A stretch of DNA of 64,000 nucleotides, from contig JABBOT010000006.1 of assembly GCA_016165875.1 (NCBI GenBank), positions 1,947,438-2,011,437 on the forward strand, in the 5' to 3' direction. Origin of the DNA: Acanthopleura granulata (lineage: Eukaryota; Mollusca; Polyplacophora; Chitonida; Chitonidae). A program made the position numbers and the translations under genes. Below are positions 53,688 through 63,940 of the stretch, piece by piece. The notes below the pieces were generated by a model. The model made no database searches, was not told where the DNA came from, and saw only the letters and a list, made by a program, of their open reading frames with translations. The first letter of the stretch is position 1, and the number at the start of each line of letters is the position of its first letter.

Positions 53688-54044
53688 GTAAAACAAATGG
53701 GCGTGCTACCAGCTAGTAGAAATATCCATTTCTATCTGTGTTCCACAAGACGAGAATCTGTCGACATATCTTTGCCTCTGTTAACAAATTTTTGTCTCTC
53801 CTTGAAAGCAAATTTGACGAGTGAGAAAAGATCCCTTTTGCCGACGTCAGGAAGAATTTAACAAGGACTTAACGAACCGTTGCCGTGCGGAATTATGGGT
53901 ATTCTCTTGTTATCCGCATCAGAGGTATCCAAGGAAATCACACGATTCTGAGAGCAAGAAACGAGTGAGAGGTGCGTTAAAAAAGAAGTGGAGTCAAAAA
54001 CAGTGATTTAAAAATTACAAAAATCGAATACATTATCCTGGAGA

Positions 54045-54233
54045 TTGTGGGCTTTACACACGGAGATGGGCTGTAACCGGATGTTATTAACACTCACCAT
54101 CATTGCGCTTGTCCGGAAGTTAGCAGGTCATGGTCGCTTGGTGGAACCGCCGTCTAGGTCTAGTATGTGGCGCTATGGTTACGACACGCCCGTCAACTAC
54201 AGTGACAACGAGCTGTCGTGTGGCGGTTACTGG
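54045..54233 (+). CDS. LPMO exon 1: signal peptide and copper-binding N-terminus
   Basis: 63 codons to the donor TACTGG|GTAAGT, phase 0. Three in-frame Mets (54045, 54066, 54081) precede the hydrophobic core; the third gives the most compact signal peptide, and all give the same mature enzyme. The cleavage must leave the His at 54129 as first residue. Contains DTPVNYSDNELSCGGYW. Confidence 0.92.
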
Positions 54234-57200
54234 GTAAGTGGTCCAGAAACATAGCATGAGTTATTCCGCTTGTAACGGATACAGAGTTATCGTTGATTGG
54301 ATGGTATGTTATATTTATTCAATACCTATTATTAACCCAGGGAATCCTATCCCCCAATTTCAACCAATCAACAGCGATTCTGTGAGTCCCCTTTTAAGGA
54401 GAAGTGCATACCAGTTGTTCATGTCGCAGTTAACTTTTACGTTTAATTTCTCAGAGTGTGGGAGAAGAAATCTTCCAGAATTTTATATAAATATCAATCC
54501 AAAAGTTAATGCAAATATTATACTGAATGCGAATGCAAAGATTAACCTACGTGTTAATCAGAAGGCAATCCTAGGTGCAAATGTATTGATTAACTACAGA
54601 CAAATTTCTCAGCACTAACTGTTTATTGTTGACAGGTGTAAATAGGATAACACCCAAGTAATCGGAACAAGAGATTCGACCAATTTAAATATCTAAATGA
54701 AAAGTAAATTAAGGTATTGATCAGGGTTAAGTGACACAACCAAGGCTTTTAGATCTCCATCTCTACCTTTTGGGGCTAATAGGGATTAGCTTTGATCAGA
54801 GATATCAGATTCAAATGGTACAAGGATATCCTTTTTGTTTGCGAAGTTTTTTTTCTGTTTCCAACAATCAAATAACGTCAACAGCAAATATAGTATGTGC
54901 AGACATCGATGTTTGCGATTCATACAAAGGAGCTGGTTTTAAACAGTTCCTTGCAAATATTTCAATAATATTTTAAGTCGGGCTCGTGAACGTTAAAAAT
55001 TATACACAGCTGATATAATTCGCATGGCTAGCAGCAGGACTGTCAGAAATTTGGCGAATGAGGTCGTGAGCTTTATCGTGGATGGGAGCAGTGCCAAAAG
55101 TGGGAATGTTTGATTTGAAGCTTAGATGCTTAATGATTGAACTCACTGGACAATGTCGCCCCAAAGCCAACCCAACGCTGTCATTTTCACGGAGGGAAGA
55201 AATCTGATAAAACACGTGTTACGCTCTCGTATCTTGTCTGTTAGTGAACAATGCTTGCTGAAAAAAAAGCCTCTTCGGGCCATCAAAATAAAGAATCGCA
55301 CTGTGTGCTATGGTTATGTGAAGAGCAGTTATAGGTTTATGGATTAAAGTTACAACCTGAAATCCACTGGACTGTTTCCAGGTTTGACCCTGTCCCCTAC
55401 GCGATATCGCTGAGATATTGCCGACATGGTGTTAAGCCATAACCATTCACTCAATCAATCATTCATTTAAATCCAGCTGTGGCGCTATATATCAAGGTTT
55501 GTGAAAGATTTATTCGTATAGTCAGTGGTATACTCTGAGCACATCGGTTTCATTTATCCGCTTAATTTACCGTTATTTCATACCTGAAAAATCAACCTGC
55601 GGATGGTCGTGGGTTTCCCCCGGTCCCTGCCCGGCTTCTTCCCACCATAATACTGGCCACCATCGTAAAAGTGAAATATTCTTGAATACGGCGTAAAACA
55701 TCAATCAAACAAGTAAATAAATATCTGAGAAATTATTCAGTATCGCGTAAATGAGTAACCAATCAGTCGATCAAGTGTAAAGTTTCTGTCACATATTTTT
55801 CTCCCACCTCTTTCTCTCTGAAGGTCCTGTGGAGAAAACATCGAGGGAAGTGTGGCGTATGTGGCGACGAATGGGACGCTCCGCGCGATAACGAAGCTGG
55901 GGGCAAGTACGCCTCTGGTATTATCACTCGCCATTATTATCCAGGGGAGATAATTCTGGTTAAAATAGAAATCACAGCCTTCCATTCTGGCTGGATGGAG
56001 TTCAGATTGTGTGAAAATAATGATGTGAACAAGCGAGCCACGGAAGAATGTTTTAAAAAGTATGTTTACTGTATTTGTCTTATGTAGGAGGGGGTCAAGC
56101 TAAAAGTTAATGGAAAATTACCAGTATAGATAAATCCATTACGGATACCGACAATACGTGTATCGATAAATCGAATTGCCAAGTTAATTTGCCCACCTCT
56201 ACCTATATGCCTAATGCCTATGTACGGGGCTTCGGTACAGAATATAGATTTATGTTTTCTTAACAATACTAATGGCTGTAGTAGATTAATTCAAGTACAG
56301 CATGCAGTGTAGATCTTAGAGTCGAAACGGGTATTGGAACAGAAGCTATCAATCAAAATGAGCGTGCCTGAGTATCATTTTGGCGTCCTAATAATTCCAG
56401 TAGGGATGGTTATTTTCTCGTCTGTCAACGCGAGATTTAAAATTATCGCTTTGAAACCAAAAAAAAAAGAAAGTTGCAAGTGATTTTGTAATTCTTAATG
56501 TGATGAAAGTGATGATATAAAAGCCCTATAACAAGCCATAAATTCTTCATGCATGGACCAAATTCTTTCGAAATACTTTCCTGTCAGACTGTCATTTATA
56601 CTCCTCTGAATCTAAGCCATGCTGAAGCAGAGATTATTTTCCAGGCATTTGCTACGTTTCACCGAGAACCACGGAACGAGGTATCATTTCAAACCTCATG
56701 AAGGCAAAGGGATGTACACCTTCCGGTTACAGCTGCCTCATGAGGTTTCTTGCAGCCAGTGTATCCTCAGATGGCGCTACCACACGGGTGAGTATAGTAG
56801 ATACCGCCTTAACGAGGATATGTTAACTAATTAGATGAAAAATGTTTTTCTGCCCGGTTTCTTCCTACCAATAAGATGGCCTACCGTCATATAAGTGAAA
56901 TATTCTTGAGTATGGCGTAAAGCACTGATAAATAAATAAACAAAAACTTCAAACAAATCCCTTATCAATCTCTCACGTAACGTTGGTGATAAACAGACAA
57001 ACATACAAGAAGGCAGACAAATAAACGCCGACAAAACACAACCTCCTTAGCACAGCGAATGTGTCATCCAGAGCTGTTTTGTGTCTGTTGTACACAACGT
57101 CCATACAAATGCATCCTCTCTTGATATTTTCGCAGGTAACAGTTGGGGCATCAGTAGTAGTGGCGTAGGATGTATGGGATGCGGTGCGCAGGAGGAATTC

Positions 57201-57530
57201 TTTGGCTGTTCGGACATCTCCATCTCCTACGGAGTTCCCACGCCGTCTTACGAAAAAAAATACGACGTCATCAACATTATTCACCAGGAGCAGATAACTC
57301 CCCCCAAAACTCACGAGAATTGGTACTCCGTGGAAGTAGGAGAGGACTACCTGTACACGACGTACCCGCCAACAACTTTCCCTCCACCGACATCAACGGT
57401 GTACGAAACGACAGAGGTGAAATCGACATGTCACGCGGTGGGCCTATGGTTCGGGTCTGAATCCTTCGATATCTGGTGTATTGACAACTGTGCATCCGGG
57501 TACTGCCCGTCCTCATTCTGTCGATGCTGA
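54045..57530 (+). CDS. Secreted AA15-family lytic polysaccharide monooxygenase, four exons
   Basis: Exons 54045-54233, 55824-56059, 56645-56787 and 57136-57530 give 963 nt and 320 residues; phases 0, 2 and 1 match at each join. A signal peptide (hydrophobic MLLTLTIIALV) ends before His29, so His is the N-terminal residue of the mature enzyme. The histidine brace is His29 (HGRLVEPPSRSSMWR) and His117 (ITAFHSGWMEFRLC). Other family marks are NELSCGG, GKCGVCGD, DNEAGGKYASG, the CSQC pair and the SWG / QEEFFGCSDISIS region. AA15 enzymes oxidise chitin and in some cases cellulose, using copper. After the catalytic domain come a Pro/Thr linker (TTYPPTTFPPPTSTV) and a six-Cys module. Every exon matches one colinear piece of the family, so the model is firm. 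Role in digestion or chitin remodelling is inferred. Confidence 0.92.
55384..55470 (+). mobile_element. Family 5 SINE tail
   Basis: 'cgctgagatattgccgacat', 'ggtgttaagccataacc' and a CATT/CAAT run match the common gastropod SINE tail. Confidence 0.8.
55591..55722 (+). mobile_element. tRNA-derived SINE family 1, 3' half
   Basis: 'atcaacctgcggatggtcgt', 'cccaccataatactggccac', 'aaatattcttgaatacggcg', tail AAACAAGTAAATAAAT. Confidence 0.9.
55824..56059 (+). CDS. LPMO exon 2: second copper-binding histidine
   Basis: Acceptor tttctctctgaag, donor AAAAA|GTATGT in phase 2. Encodes VLWRKHRGKCGVCGDEWDAP, the DNEAGGKYASG strand, and ITAFHSGWMEFRLC with the second brace histidine (His117). Confidence 0.93.
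56060..56644 (+). other. LPMO intron 2
   Basis: 585 bp; holds a partial family 3 repeat at 56315-56395. Confidence 0.85.
56315..56395 (+). repeat. Interspersed repeat family 3, fragment
   Basis: 'agagtcgaaacgggtattgg', 'aatcaaaatgagcgtgcctg' match the family's left end. Confidence 0.5.
56645..56787 (+). CDS. LPMO exon 3
   Basis: Acceptor attattttccag; donor ACACGG|GTGAGT, phase 1. Encodes HLLRFTENHGTRYHF and the strand MYTFRLQLPHEVSCSQCILR with the conserved Cys-x-x-Cys. Confidence 0.93.
56788..57135 (+). other. LPMO intron 3
   Basis: 348 bp, about a quarter of it a SINE fragment (56850-56941). Confidence 0.85.
56850..56941 (+). mobile_element. tRNA-derived SINE family 1, 3' fragment
   Basis: 'ctgcccggtttcttcctacc', 'cataagtgaaatattcttga' (as tataagtg...), 'gtatggcgtaaagcac', AAATAAATAAA. 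Confidence 0.85.
57136..57530 (+). CDS. LPMO exon 4: end of catalytic domain, linker, Cys-rich module
   Basis: Acceptor gatattttcgcag. Encodes GNSWGISSSGVGCMGCGAQE, then EFFGCSDISISYGVP (its aromatic residue probably fills the axial copper position), a Pro/Thr linker, and the module C-x(21)-C with WCIDNCASGYCPSSFCRC at the very end. Stop TGA at 57528-57530. Confidence 0.92.
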
Positions 57531-57548
57531 TATCCAATCAGAACTCAT

Positions 57549-57554
57549 AATAAA
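57549..57554 (+). promoter_or_regulatory. Poly(A) signal AATAAA of the LPMO gene
   Basis: The AATAAA hexamer begins 19 bases after the stop codon, implying a very short 3' UTR of about 40 bases. No cleavage-site evidence is available. Confidence 0.6.
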
Positions 57555-57844
57555 CTTCAGGTGTCACGTGATAAAGACACTTCAGGCTTTGGTGACAGTG
57601 CGGGATAGGTAAGGGTGATGTGGATATCGTAAATCCCTGGCGTTCTTTTCAAAGAGTCCTGTGTTTTACGAATGTGACAGTATAAACTTACAACACAACC
57701 AACTGTTAGTGTGAAGAACGTAACTGACCAATTAACTCTTTTCTTACATGAGCTGATGAAGTTCAAGTTTCCTCAAATCGACAAATGCATGTCAAGTTTT
57801 CTTCCATGGGTTAATTGACTAATTTCCCTAATACTCCTCAGCAG

Positions 57845-58480
57845 ATGAAATCTAATGCTCTCAAGTGGACAATGGAATGTCAGGTTTTTCGACAGAGGTA
57901 GATGGATATCAACTTCGCACCGCCAGCTGAAGGTCAAGTTTTGTCACACTGGTGGATGGTTAACAACATCTGTCGCATCAGTGGATGGATATCACGTTTT
58001 TACCAAATGGGTGGATGGATATCGTTTTGTCATATCGGTGGATGGATATCAAGTTGGTTTCTTTTTTCTCTCATCGGTGGAAGGCTGGACATCAAGATTT
58101 GTCACATCGGTGAATGGATATCAAGTTGGTTTTTTTTTCTCTCATCGGTGGAAGGCTGGACATCAAGATTTGTCACATCGGTGAATGGATATCTACTCTT
58201 TTTCATATCGGTGAATGAAATCACGTTTTCTCATATCGGTGGATGGACAGCCAGTATTTCCACATCGGTGGATGGACACCCAGTATTTCCACATCGGTGG
58301 ATGGACACCCAGTATTTCCACATCGGTGGATAGGCGTTTATTTTCTCACGTTGGTGGATGGATGTCCAACAGTATCATATCTATATAAAACTGGGCGTCG
58401 TGTTTTCTTTTGTTGGTAGACTGATGTCCAGCATCCTCACCTCAGTAGGTAGATATCAGTATTGTCGCATTCTTAGGCGG
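57845..58480. repeat. Minisatellite with GGTGGATGGATATC motif
   Basis: Degenerate units of 28-40 bp built on catcggtggatggatatc. A block of about 75 bp ('tctcatcggtggaaggctgg' plus 'acatcaagatttgtcac') occurs twice, near 58064 and 58139. Three 29-bp units with cagtatttccacatcggtgg follow at about 58251-58335. Long open frames across it are repeat artefacts. Confidence 0.9.
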
Positions 58481-59686
58481 ACTCCAGGATTTACACACTT
58501 ATATACGGATGTTCACTTTTCTCACATCATGAGATGAATGTTCATTTTTCTCAGAGGGGCAGAGTGATTCTAGTGTGTTTTCCTTTTAAAAGTGAGCAGA
58601 TTATTCGTCCAAATGGTGAAAACAGATACTATAACTACTTGGAGTCAAAAAGCAATTAACAACTGAAAGATTATTTCTGTTATGGATTCACTTTACTTAC
58701 ATTTTCTTCAGTATATAATTTTGACTTGACAAACCACATAAAAGCCTTTAATGTTTGTTTATTCTGCAGATATAAAAATTAGCAATGTTATACCCACAGT
58801 TATGGGAACAGCATCTTTTCAACTATTTGTTTAACGACAACGTTTAACGTTTGTATTAAAGAGAATATATACACAAAGAAAAGACCGTGTGTCTATTTTT
58901 AGACGCGTTTTGGTTCCCGCAGAAACGTTGCCAGAAATATGTCATTTTCATATCTCACGGAAAACAATTTTCTACAAGGGTACAATGTTCTGTCTTTGCC
59001 GAGAAGGGACACAACTCGACCCGATGGGGCGATAGAACGATGGATTTAATTACGTGGGCCTTCTTAACTTTTGACTTCTAATAGGCTCTGCTCTGAGTGA
59101 GTAGGTACCTACATGGGCTTATGGATATCAGAACTGGCAATATGAACGACGTGTATTTTAGGACAAAGTGTTCAAAATCAAACATTCCTGTGAATCGAAG
59201 TACTGAACTGGGGCCGATTACACAAAGCAAATCAATGTTTTTATCAATTTTACAGCTTATTTGATACTTAATTATTTCAGAATATGTGTCACTTGTGAGT
59301 CGGCATGATATACGTGCACCACGTGCCTTTATTTTAAAATCTGATATGTTAAATTTTAGACAAGTTTTAATATTGTACTTAGATAAAGAATTGGTTTCAG
59401 GAATCGACCCTTGATCCGGTCTTACCCTTCAAAAGCAATGTTTTACTTTCGTAGAGAAAAAATTACTGTTTTCTCTTGAGGAATTATTTACAAAATATCG
59501 GAATTGAGAATTTTGGAATGTATAATTTTAGATTTTGGTATATCACCAGGAAACATGTGGATCAGTTTGAAAGTAAAATAAATATTTGATTCTTGTGCTA
59601 CACATATTTGCTGCGTCCCTTGTGTTTTAGGCCTTTGTTGGAATAAGAAGTCGAAGGTTCCACTTCGGGGGTGGGGGGTGGGGGGA
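58481..59686. other. Intergenic, nothing recognised
   Basis: AT-rich; poly-G tract at 59667-59686. No supported gene. Confidence 0.45.
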
Positions 59687-59879
59687 GCTAACACAGAGCA
59701 ATGACCCCAGAGCCTCTCACCAACGCAGTCGCTGTGAGTTCAAATCCATCCCATGCTGGCTTCCTATCCAGATGTAACTGGGACGGTCGTGGATTCCTGT
59801 CCTGTTTCCTGCCACAATAATACTGATGGTATATCTTGACTACCTTTTGAGCACGGCGTAAAACATGAATTAAATAAAT
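59687..59879 (+). mobile_element. tRNA-derived SINE family 1, diverged copy
   Basis: Head remnant 'gctaacacagagcaatgacc', B box 'gagttcaaatccatcc', 'ctggcttcctatccagatgt', 'gagcacggcgtaaaacatga', AAATAAAT. Confidence 0.85.
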
Positions 59880-60430
59880 CTTCCGCGGTATTGCATGGAG
59901 TTCATGGGAGAGGAAAGTCAGTCGAAATTCAGGCACGTCATATGAATGTTGTTGTTGTATCCTGGACCTAGTAACAGTTCCGGTATCAGGTTGGCTGTTC
60001 AGTGTGCACATATTTCCCATGATATTATTATCGTCAGTCAGCGTTCACAGCTCTGCCGCCAGTTTACGTCAAGAGGTTTGTCATTTTTTGCCGCAGTTCG
60101 GTGGTGTATGCCACAAATTCCGGTTTCCTCCATCCATAAACCTGAACACCATTACGTAACTAACACGTTTTTAAACACGGCTGTAAACATCAGTTCAATT
60201 AGTTCTAGAGTTTATGGCCTGTGTATCTAACCAATCAGGATAGGTGTGAATTGTTACTGTATATGTGTTGTTGCATCTGCTTCACTGGATAGTTCCAACT
60301 CAGGTAGCAATGAGATTGTTTATAACAGGAAGATGTCAATCAAATGATGTCAACAACAAGAGGTGCCAACCTGAAATCGATGCCGGCAAGAGAAACATAT
60401 TTTTGATGCACTGCTTGACTGCCTGACTCA

Positions 60431-60619
60431 GTCAGCGGCCTCATGCTGGCTTCCTCTCCGGCCGTGCGTGGAAAGATCCGCCAGCAGTCTGCGGATGGTC
60501 GTGGGATTCCCCCGGGCTCTGCCTGGTTTTCTCCCACCGTAATGCTGGCCGCCCTCATATTAGTGAAATATTGTCTTGAGTACGGCGTAAAAAAATCAAT
60601 CAAATAAAATCAATAAATC
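60431..60619 (+). mobile_element. tRNA-derived SINE family 1, lacking most of the head
   Basis: 'gtcagcggcctcatgctggc', 'cggatggtcgtgggattccc', 'gtcttgagtacggcgtaaaa', tail AATCAAATAAAATCAATAAA. Confidence 0.9.
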
Positions 60620-61516
60620 AGCGGAACACAATGTCTCTTTGCAAGCCGATGTTCACCATGTCTTCACGTTTATAATGCAAAGATATGGGTTCCATGACAA
60701 GTACGGAGATGAGCTACATATCATTTTGTAGAGTTTTCGGTGTAACATGTCAGTGAAAGAAGGAAATATCGATATTAACAATAGTCGAATTTACAGAAGG
60801 CCAAAAGCACGCGACTAAAAAAAACAGAGTATAGTTATACATAACTTGATTGGCTCTAGGGTGTCAAACATCAATTAACTGAAACAGCAATTCTATTGGT
60901 TTGAGCAACGCCGATCTACTTTTGCCAAAATATGTCGGTCATTTAAAGCAAACAGAATACATTAACCGTTTAAATGTCCCCACAATTAACCATCTTCAAA
61001 GCTTTTCTCCTACTGGCAGTCATATAGCCTGGTCTCAGGGAAGCTACAGAACGCATAATAGAATCGTGATCGATCTGTGTTATATTGGACTTGAATCAGT
61101 AATAAATCATCAAGTGTCACATTATGTATGAAAAACACAAACAAGAATGTCAGTATCTGATATTTTCTTCTTAACATATCATTAGTACAGCAGTAACAAA
61201 TAATATTAACAACAGTTATCGTTTGTCCTGTTAAGCAGGAAAACCAGTCGATGGGGAGAATATGAGTAAAACATTAATTCAAAAAGATGTAAATATACAA
61301 AATGTTAACATAGTATTTTATATATATATCATAATGTGGAATGTATTCGAAGAGTTAATAAAAGAGCTCATGTTATACTCATGTGCAGTCGACCGTGGAC
61401 ACCGCGATCAGGAATGCACGGACCGTGAAAGGATCGCGCAAGCTTTAACCATCTTTACACAAACGTTACAAGAGCGAGGTATTGTCGGGTCGGATTAGGC
61501 GACCGGGGTATGAATC
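60620..61516. other. Intergenic, 3' flank of the dynein light chain gene
   Basis: No second gene recognised; no clear minus-strand poly(A) signal close to the stop at 61517. Confidence 0.45.
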
Positions 61517-62095
61517 TCATTTGAAATGCATGCCGTATATCAAGGCCACGGCAAATAAAGAGTTGTTTGTGTACCTGACACTTACAAAATTGTCGGTGTC
61601 TCTGTCCCAGAGACATCGCGTCCCGAGCTGCATGCCCGTGCGTTCCTTCAGACTGCCAATACTGACCACAGCGACCAGTTTGTAGCGCTTTATGGAAAGG
61701 GACTTAACTCTTTCCATGATCTCCGTGGCGAGAGTGTGACAGAGTTCTCGGCACTTGTTCGGCTCGTACGCCATCCCGTGCAGACGCGCCAAGAAAACGC
61801 GTTCCGCCATCCGCTCGATGTCGTAAGCACGAAACATCATGTCTTCCTGAACCCTGAATATATTATTCTGAGTCCTTGTGGGCGATTTGGGCATATGTTT
61901 GTACGCGGAAATTTCATTTTTCTCCAATGTCGTGCACGCCTCGGGAGCTCTGCTAACTAGTTCCTTAGAGTTTGGTGCATATTTTTGGCCCGAAGTTGTA
62001 TCGTCCATGGGTGAGGCACGCGCATTGAGTTTGTTCGGATCTCCGATTCCAGTGATGGAAGTGCCGATTTCTGTCAAACATTCAGTAACAGACAT
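61517..62095 (-). CDS. Tctex-type dynein light chain family protein
   Basis: Intronless 192-residue protein. Residues about 1-80 are a variable, polar leader. Residues about 85-192 form a Tctex-1 domain: the helix YDIERMAERVFLARLHGMAY, CRELCHTLATEIMERVKSL, then the strands RYKLVAVVSIGSL, GTRCLWDRDTDNFVSVRYTN and the family-typical ending SLFAVALIYGMHFK. The pattern R-Y-K-L, G-x-R-C-L-W-D and N-S-S/L-F-A-V is closest to the TCTEX1D/DYNLT5-like branch, a group with a longer N-terminus than the classical DYNLT1 (about 113 residues). Members bind dynein intermediate chains, and several work in axonemal or intraflagellar dyneins; which role applies here cannot be told. An in-frame TGA 33 bases upstream supports the chosen Met. 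Confidence 0.9.
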   Translation of the reverse strand: MSVTECLTEIGTSITGIGDPNKLNARASPMDDTTSGQKYAPNSKELVSRAPEACTTLEKNEISAYKHMPKSPTRTQNNIFRVQEDMMFRAYDIERMAERVFLARLHGMAYEPNKCRELCHTLATEIMERVKSLSIKRYKLVAVVSIGSLKERTGMQLGTRCLWDRDTDNFVSVRYTNNSLFAVALIYGMHFK

Positions 62096-62099
62096 GGCT

Positions 62100-62190
62100 T
62101 CAATGGGTGATACTGCTTTTCCTCATGATGTTTTCAGTACTGTGCCCGACTTATTTCAACGGAATCTCCGCTTCTCTTGCTTTTCGGCAT
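62100..62190 (-). promoter_or_regulatory. Leader with two short upstream ORFs before the Tctex-type gene
   Basis: On the minus strand ATG at 62190 opens an 18-codon frame ending at 62134, and ATG at 62126 opens an 8-codon frame ending at 62100, both out of frame with the main ATG at 62095. If transcription starts above 62190 they could lower translation of the main frame. Confidence 0.35.
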
Positions 62191-62319
62191 GACTCTTACG
62201 AGCACCTGTATTGGAGAAAAACTTATATGAATTTTATATATTTTTATATTTATATATGATATCAGATTTGTTTGCAAATTTATATTCGATTATAGCTTGG
62301 TTGCACAACAATGCAATCT

Positions 62320-62469
62320 AAGGTTCAAGTCCGACAAACCGGTGGACGATCGTGGTTTACCCCCAGGCTCTGCCCGTTTTCTCCCCTCCATAATACTGGC
62401 GGCCGTCGTATAAGTGAAATATTCTTGAGTACGGCGTAAAACAGCAATCAAGTCAATACATAAATAAAT
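62320..62469 (+). mobile_element. tRNA-derived SINE family 1, copy from the B box onward
   Basis: 'aggttcaagtccgacaaacc', 'cccaggctctgcccgttttc', 'gtataagtgaaatattcttg', 'gtacggcgtaaaacagc', tail ATAAATAAAT. It sits about 225 bases upstream of the Tctex-type start codon. Confidence 0.88.
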
Positions 62470-62769
62470 CGAGTCCGACATCCGTATACCATTCGTCTAC
62501 CATTAAGTCGAAGAGCGTTCCATGTCGATAATTGAAAGTTCCCACAAGTTTCCAAATGAATGTGTAAGAAATAATATAAATAAACAGTCAACTAAGTAGG
62601 TAACATGTAAGAGTCATTAATTTCGAGTGATGCGGGGAAGACAGTGGACTTTCAATTCAAAATTCAAATTCGTAGTAAGTGAATCATTTCCAAATAACAT
62701 GTAAATATAAATGTTATAGTCGGGCTTTGCTTGCTAGCTAGTATGTAAGCTGTCATAGTTGCTTCAAAA

Positions 62770-62822
62770 TGTGTCACTAACGCCCATTTGGTTGACGGCT
62801 GTCGGTTTCGACGCCTAGGTTC
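62770..62822 (-). repeat. Interspersed repeat family 3, fragment
   Basis: 'aacgcccatttggttgacgg' and 'gtcggtttcgacgcctagg' are the reverse complement of the family 3 start. A faint forward-oriented match lies at 62472-62530. Confidence 0.6.
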
Positions 62823-62939
62823 ACTAGATGTTTGCCTGGGTAGTGTATGTATAATGCAGTGTGATGCGACAGGGTGTCGTGTTAGTGTAATGTGAAAATC
62901 TGCTGCTTGCGCACGGGGAGGGGGGGGGGCATGACCGCG

Positions 62940-63500
62940 TAGGTGAATATGACAATGAGTAGTGTACGTGTAACAGGAGAGTGTGACGAGTAGATGATGT
63001 GTGATAATGTGCCGTAGATGTGTATTGTGACAATATGACAATCAGTTGTGTACGTGTAACAGGAGAGTGTGACGAGTAGATGATGTGTGATAATGTGCCG
63101 TAGATGTGTATTGTGACAATATGACAATCAGTTGTGTACGTGAAACAGGAAAGTGTGGCGCGTAGATGATGTGTGATAATGTGCCGTAGATGTGTATTGT
63201 GACAATATGGCAATAAGTGGTGTACGTGAAATAGGACAGTGTGGAGAGTAGATGGTGTGTGATAACGTGCCGTAGATGTGCACTGAAACAACATGATTGT
63301 GTGTCTTGTAAATGTAAGTATTGATTTGACGTCTAAGTATTATGTGCCCATGTGTCGTGAAAGTGTGATCTGACAATAAGCCGTTTACGCGTGATGTTGC
63401 AAAATATCACATACTGTGATATGACAATGTGTCACGTAATTAAGTGTGGTAAAATGTCGTGCAGTGTGTGCAACCTGTGTCGTGTAAATAAAGTGTGGCA
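62940..63500. repeat. Minisatellite, four copies of an 86-bp unit plus degenerate flank
   Basis: Units begin with gtgtacgtg at 62962, 63048, 63134 and 63220. The first two are almost identical; the later ones diverge, and 63300-63500 keeps only short motifs (gtgt.gtgaa, tgacaatgtg). Overlapping minus-strand open frames with His/Thr/Ser-rich repeats are artefacts, since the unit is not a multiple of three and all frames are affected. Confidence 0.9.
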
Positions 63501-63689
63501 ATCTGATATGTAAGTACATTTTCCCATTATATGGAGAAAGTGCAAGCGTGTGTCTTCAAAATGACATGTATTCCAACAAAAATTACCAGTCCTCTGGTGG
63601 ACTAAGCTCCCTTGAAGACTCGTCCATTTGCATTGTGATTACGTAAACCCTTATTTAATGTGATGGCAACATTTTTTTAGTGAATCTAG

Positions 63690-63940
63690 ATCAGTGACGT
63701 CTAACAACTTGCAATTAATATCACTGAGGGTTTTTTAACCAGCTCTGCTTAGGTCATAGTGCTAAGGGGTGTGGTAAGTTGCTACTTTTGAAACGTTTAC
63801 ATAAACAGGTAGAGACAAATCCTTAAGTGAGGTGTTACCACACGCGGGACTTCCTGGATTACGTGTGACCATTTGCCAACTCTCAGATTTTCGTCTCTGC
63901 TCTTATTTCACTCTCTAAGCTCTTGTCTTTCAAACTGCAC
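63690..63940 (+). repeat. Interspersed repeat family 4, nearly full copy
   Basis: 'gatcagtgacgtctaacaac', 'aaggggtgtggtaagttgct', 'cttaagtgaggtgttaccac', 'gaccatttgccaactctcag', 'ctctctaagctcttgtcttt'. With 36690-36945 it defines a unit of about 250 bp. Confidence 0.8.

Larger units (their letters stand above)
54234..55823 (+). other. LPMO intron 1
   Basis: 1.6 kb. Contains a family 5 tail (55384-55470) and a SINE family 1 fragment (55591-55722). A stretch at 54470-54610 repeats 'aatgcaaatatta'-like words and stays open in one frame, but it is inside the intron and shows no domain. Confidence 0.85.

Noticed and set aside
54238..54618. 126-codon frame immediately after LPMO exon 1
   Set aside because: It lies in intron 1. 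The exon 1 donor and exon 2 acceptor join the conserved NELSCGG and GKCGVCGD segments at the expected distance, so this frame is not part of the enzyme.
62664..63376. 125- to 156-codon minus-strand frames rich in His and Thr
   Set aside because: Translation of the 86-bp minisatellite in several frames.
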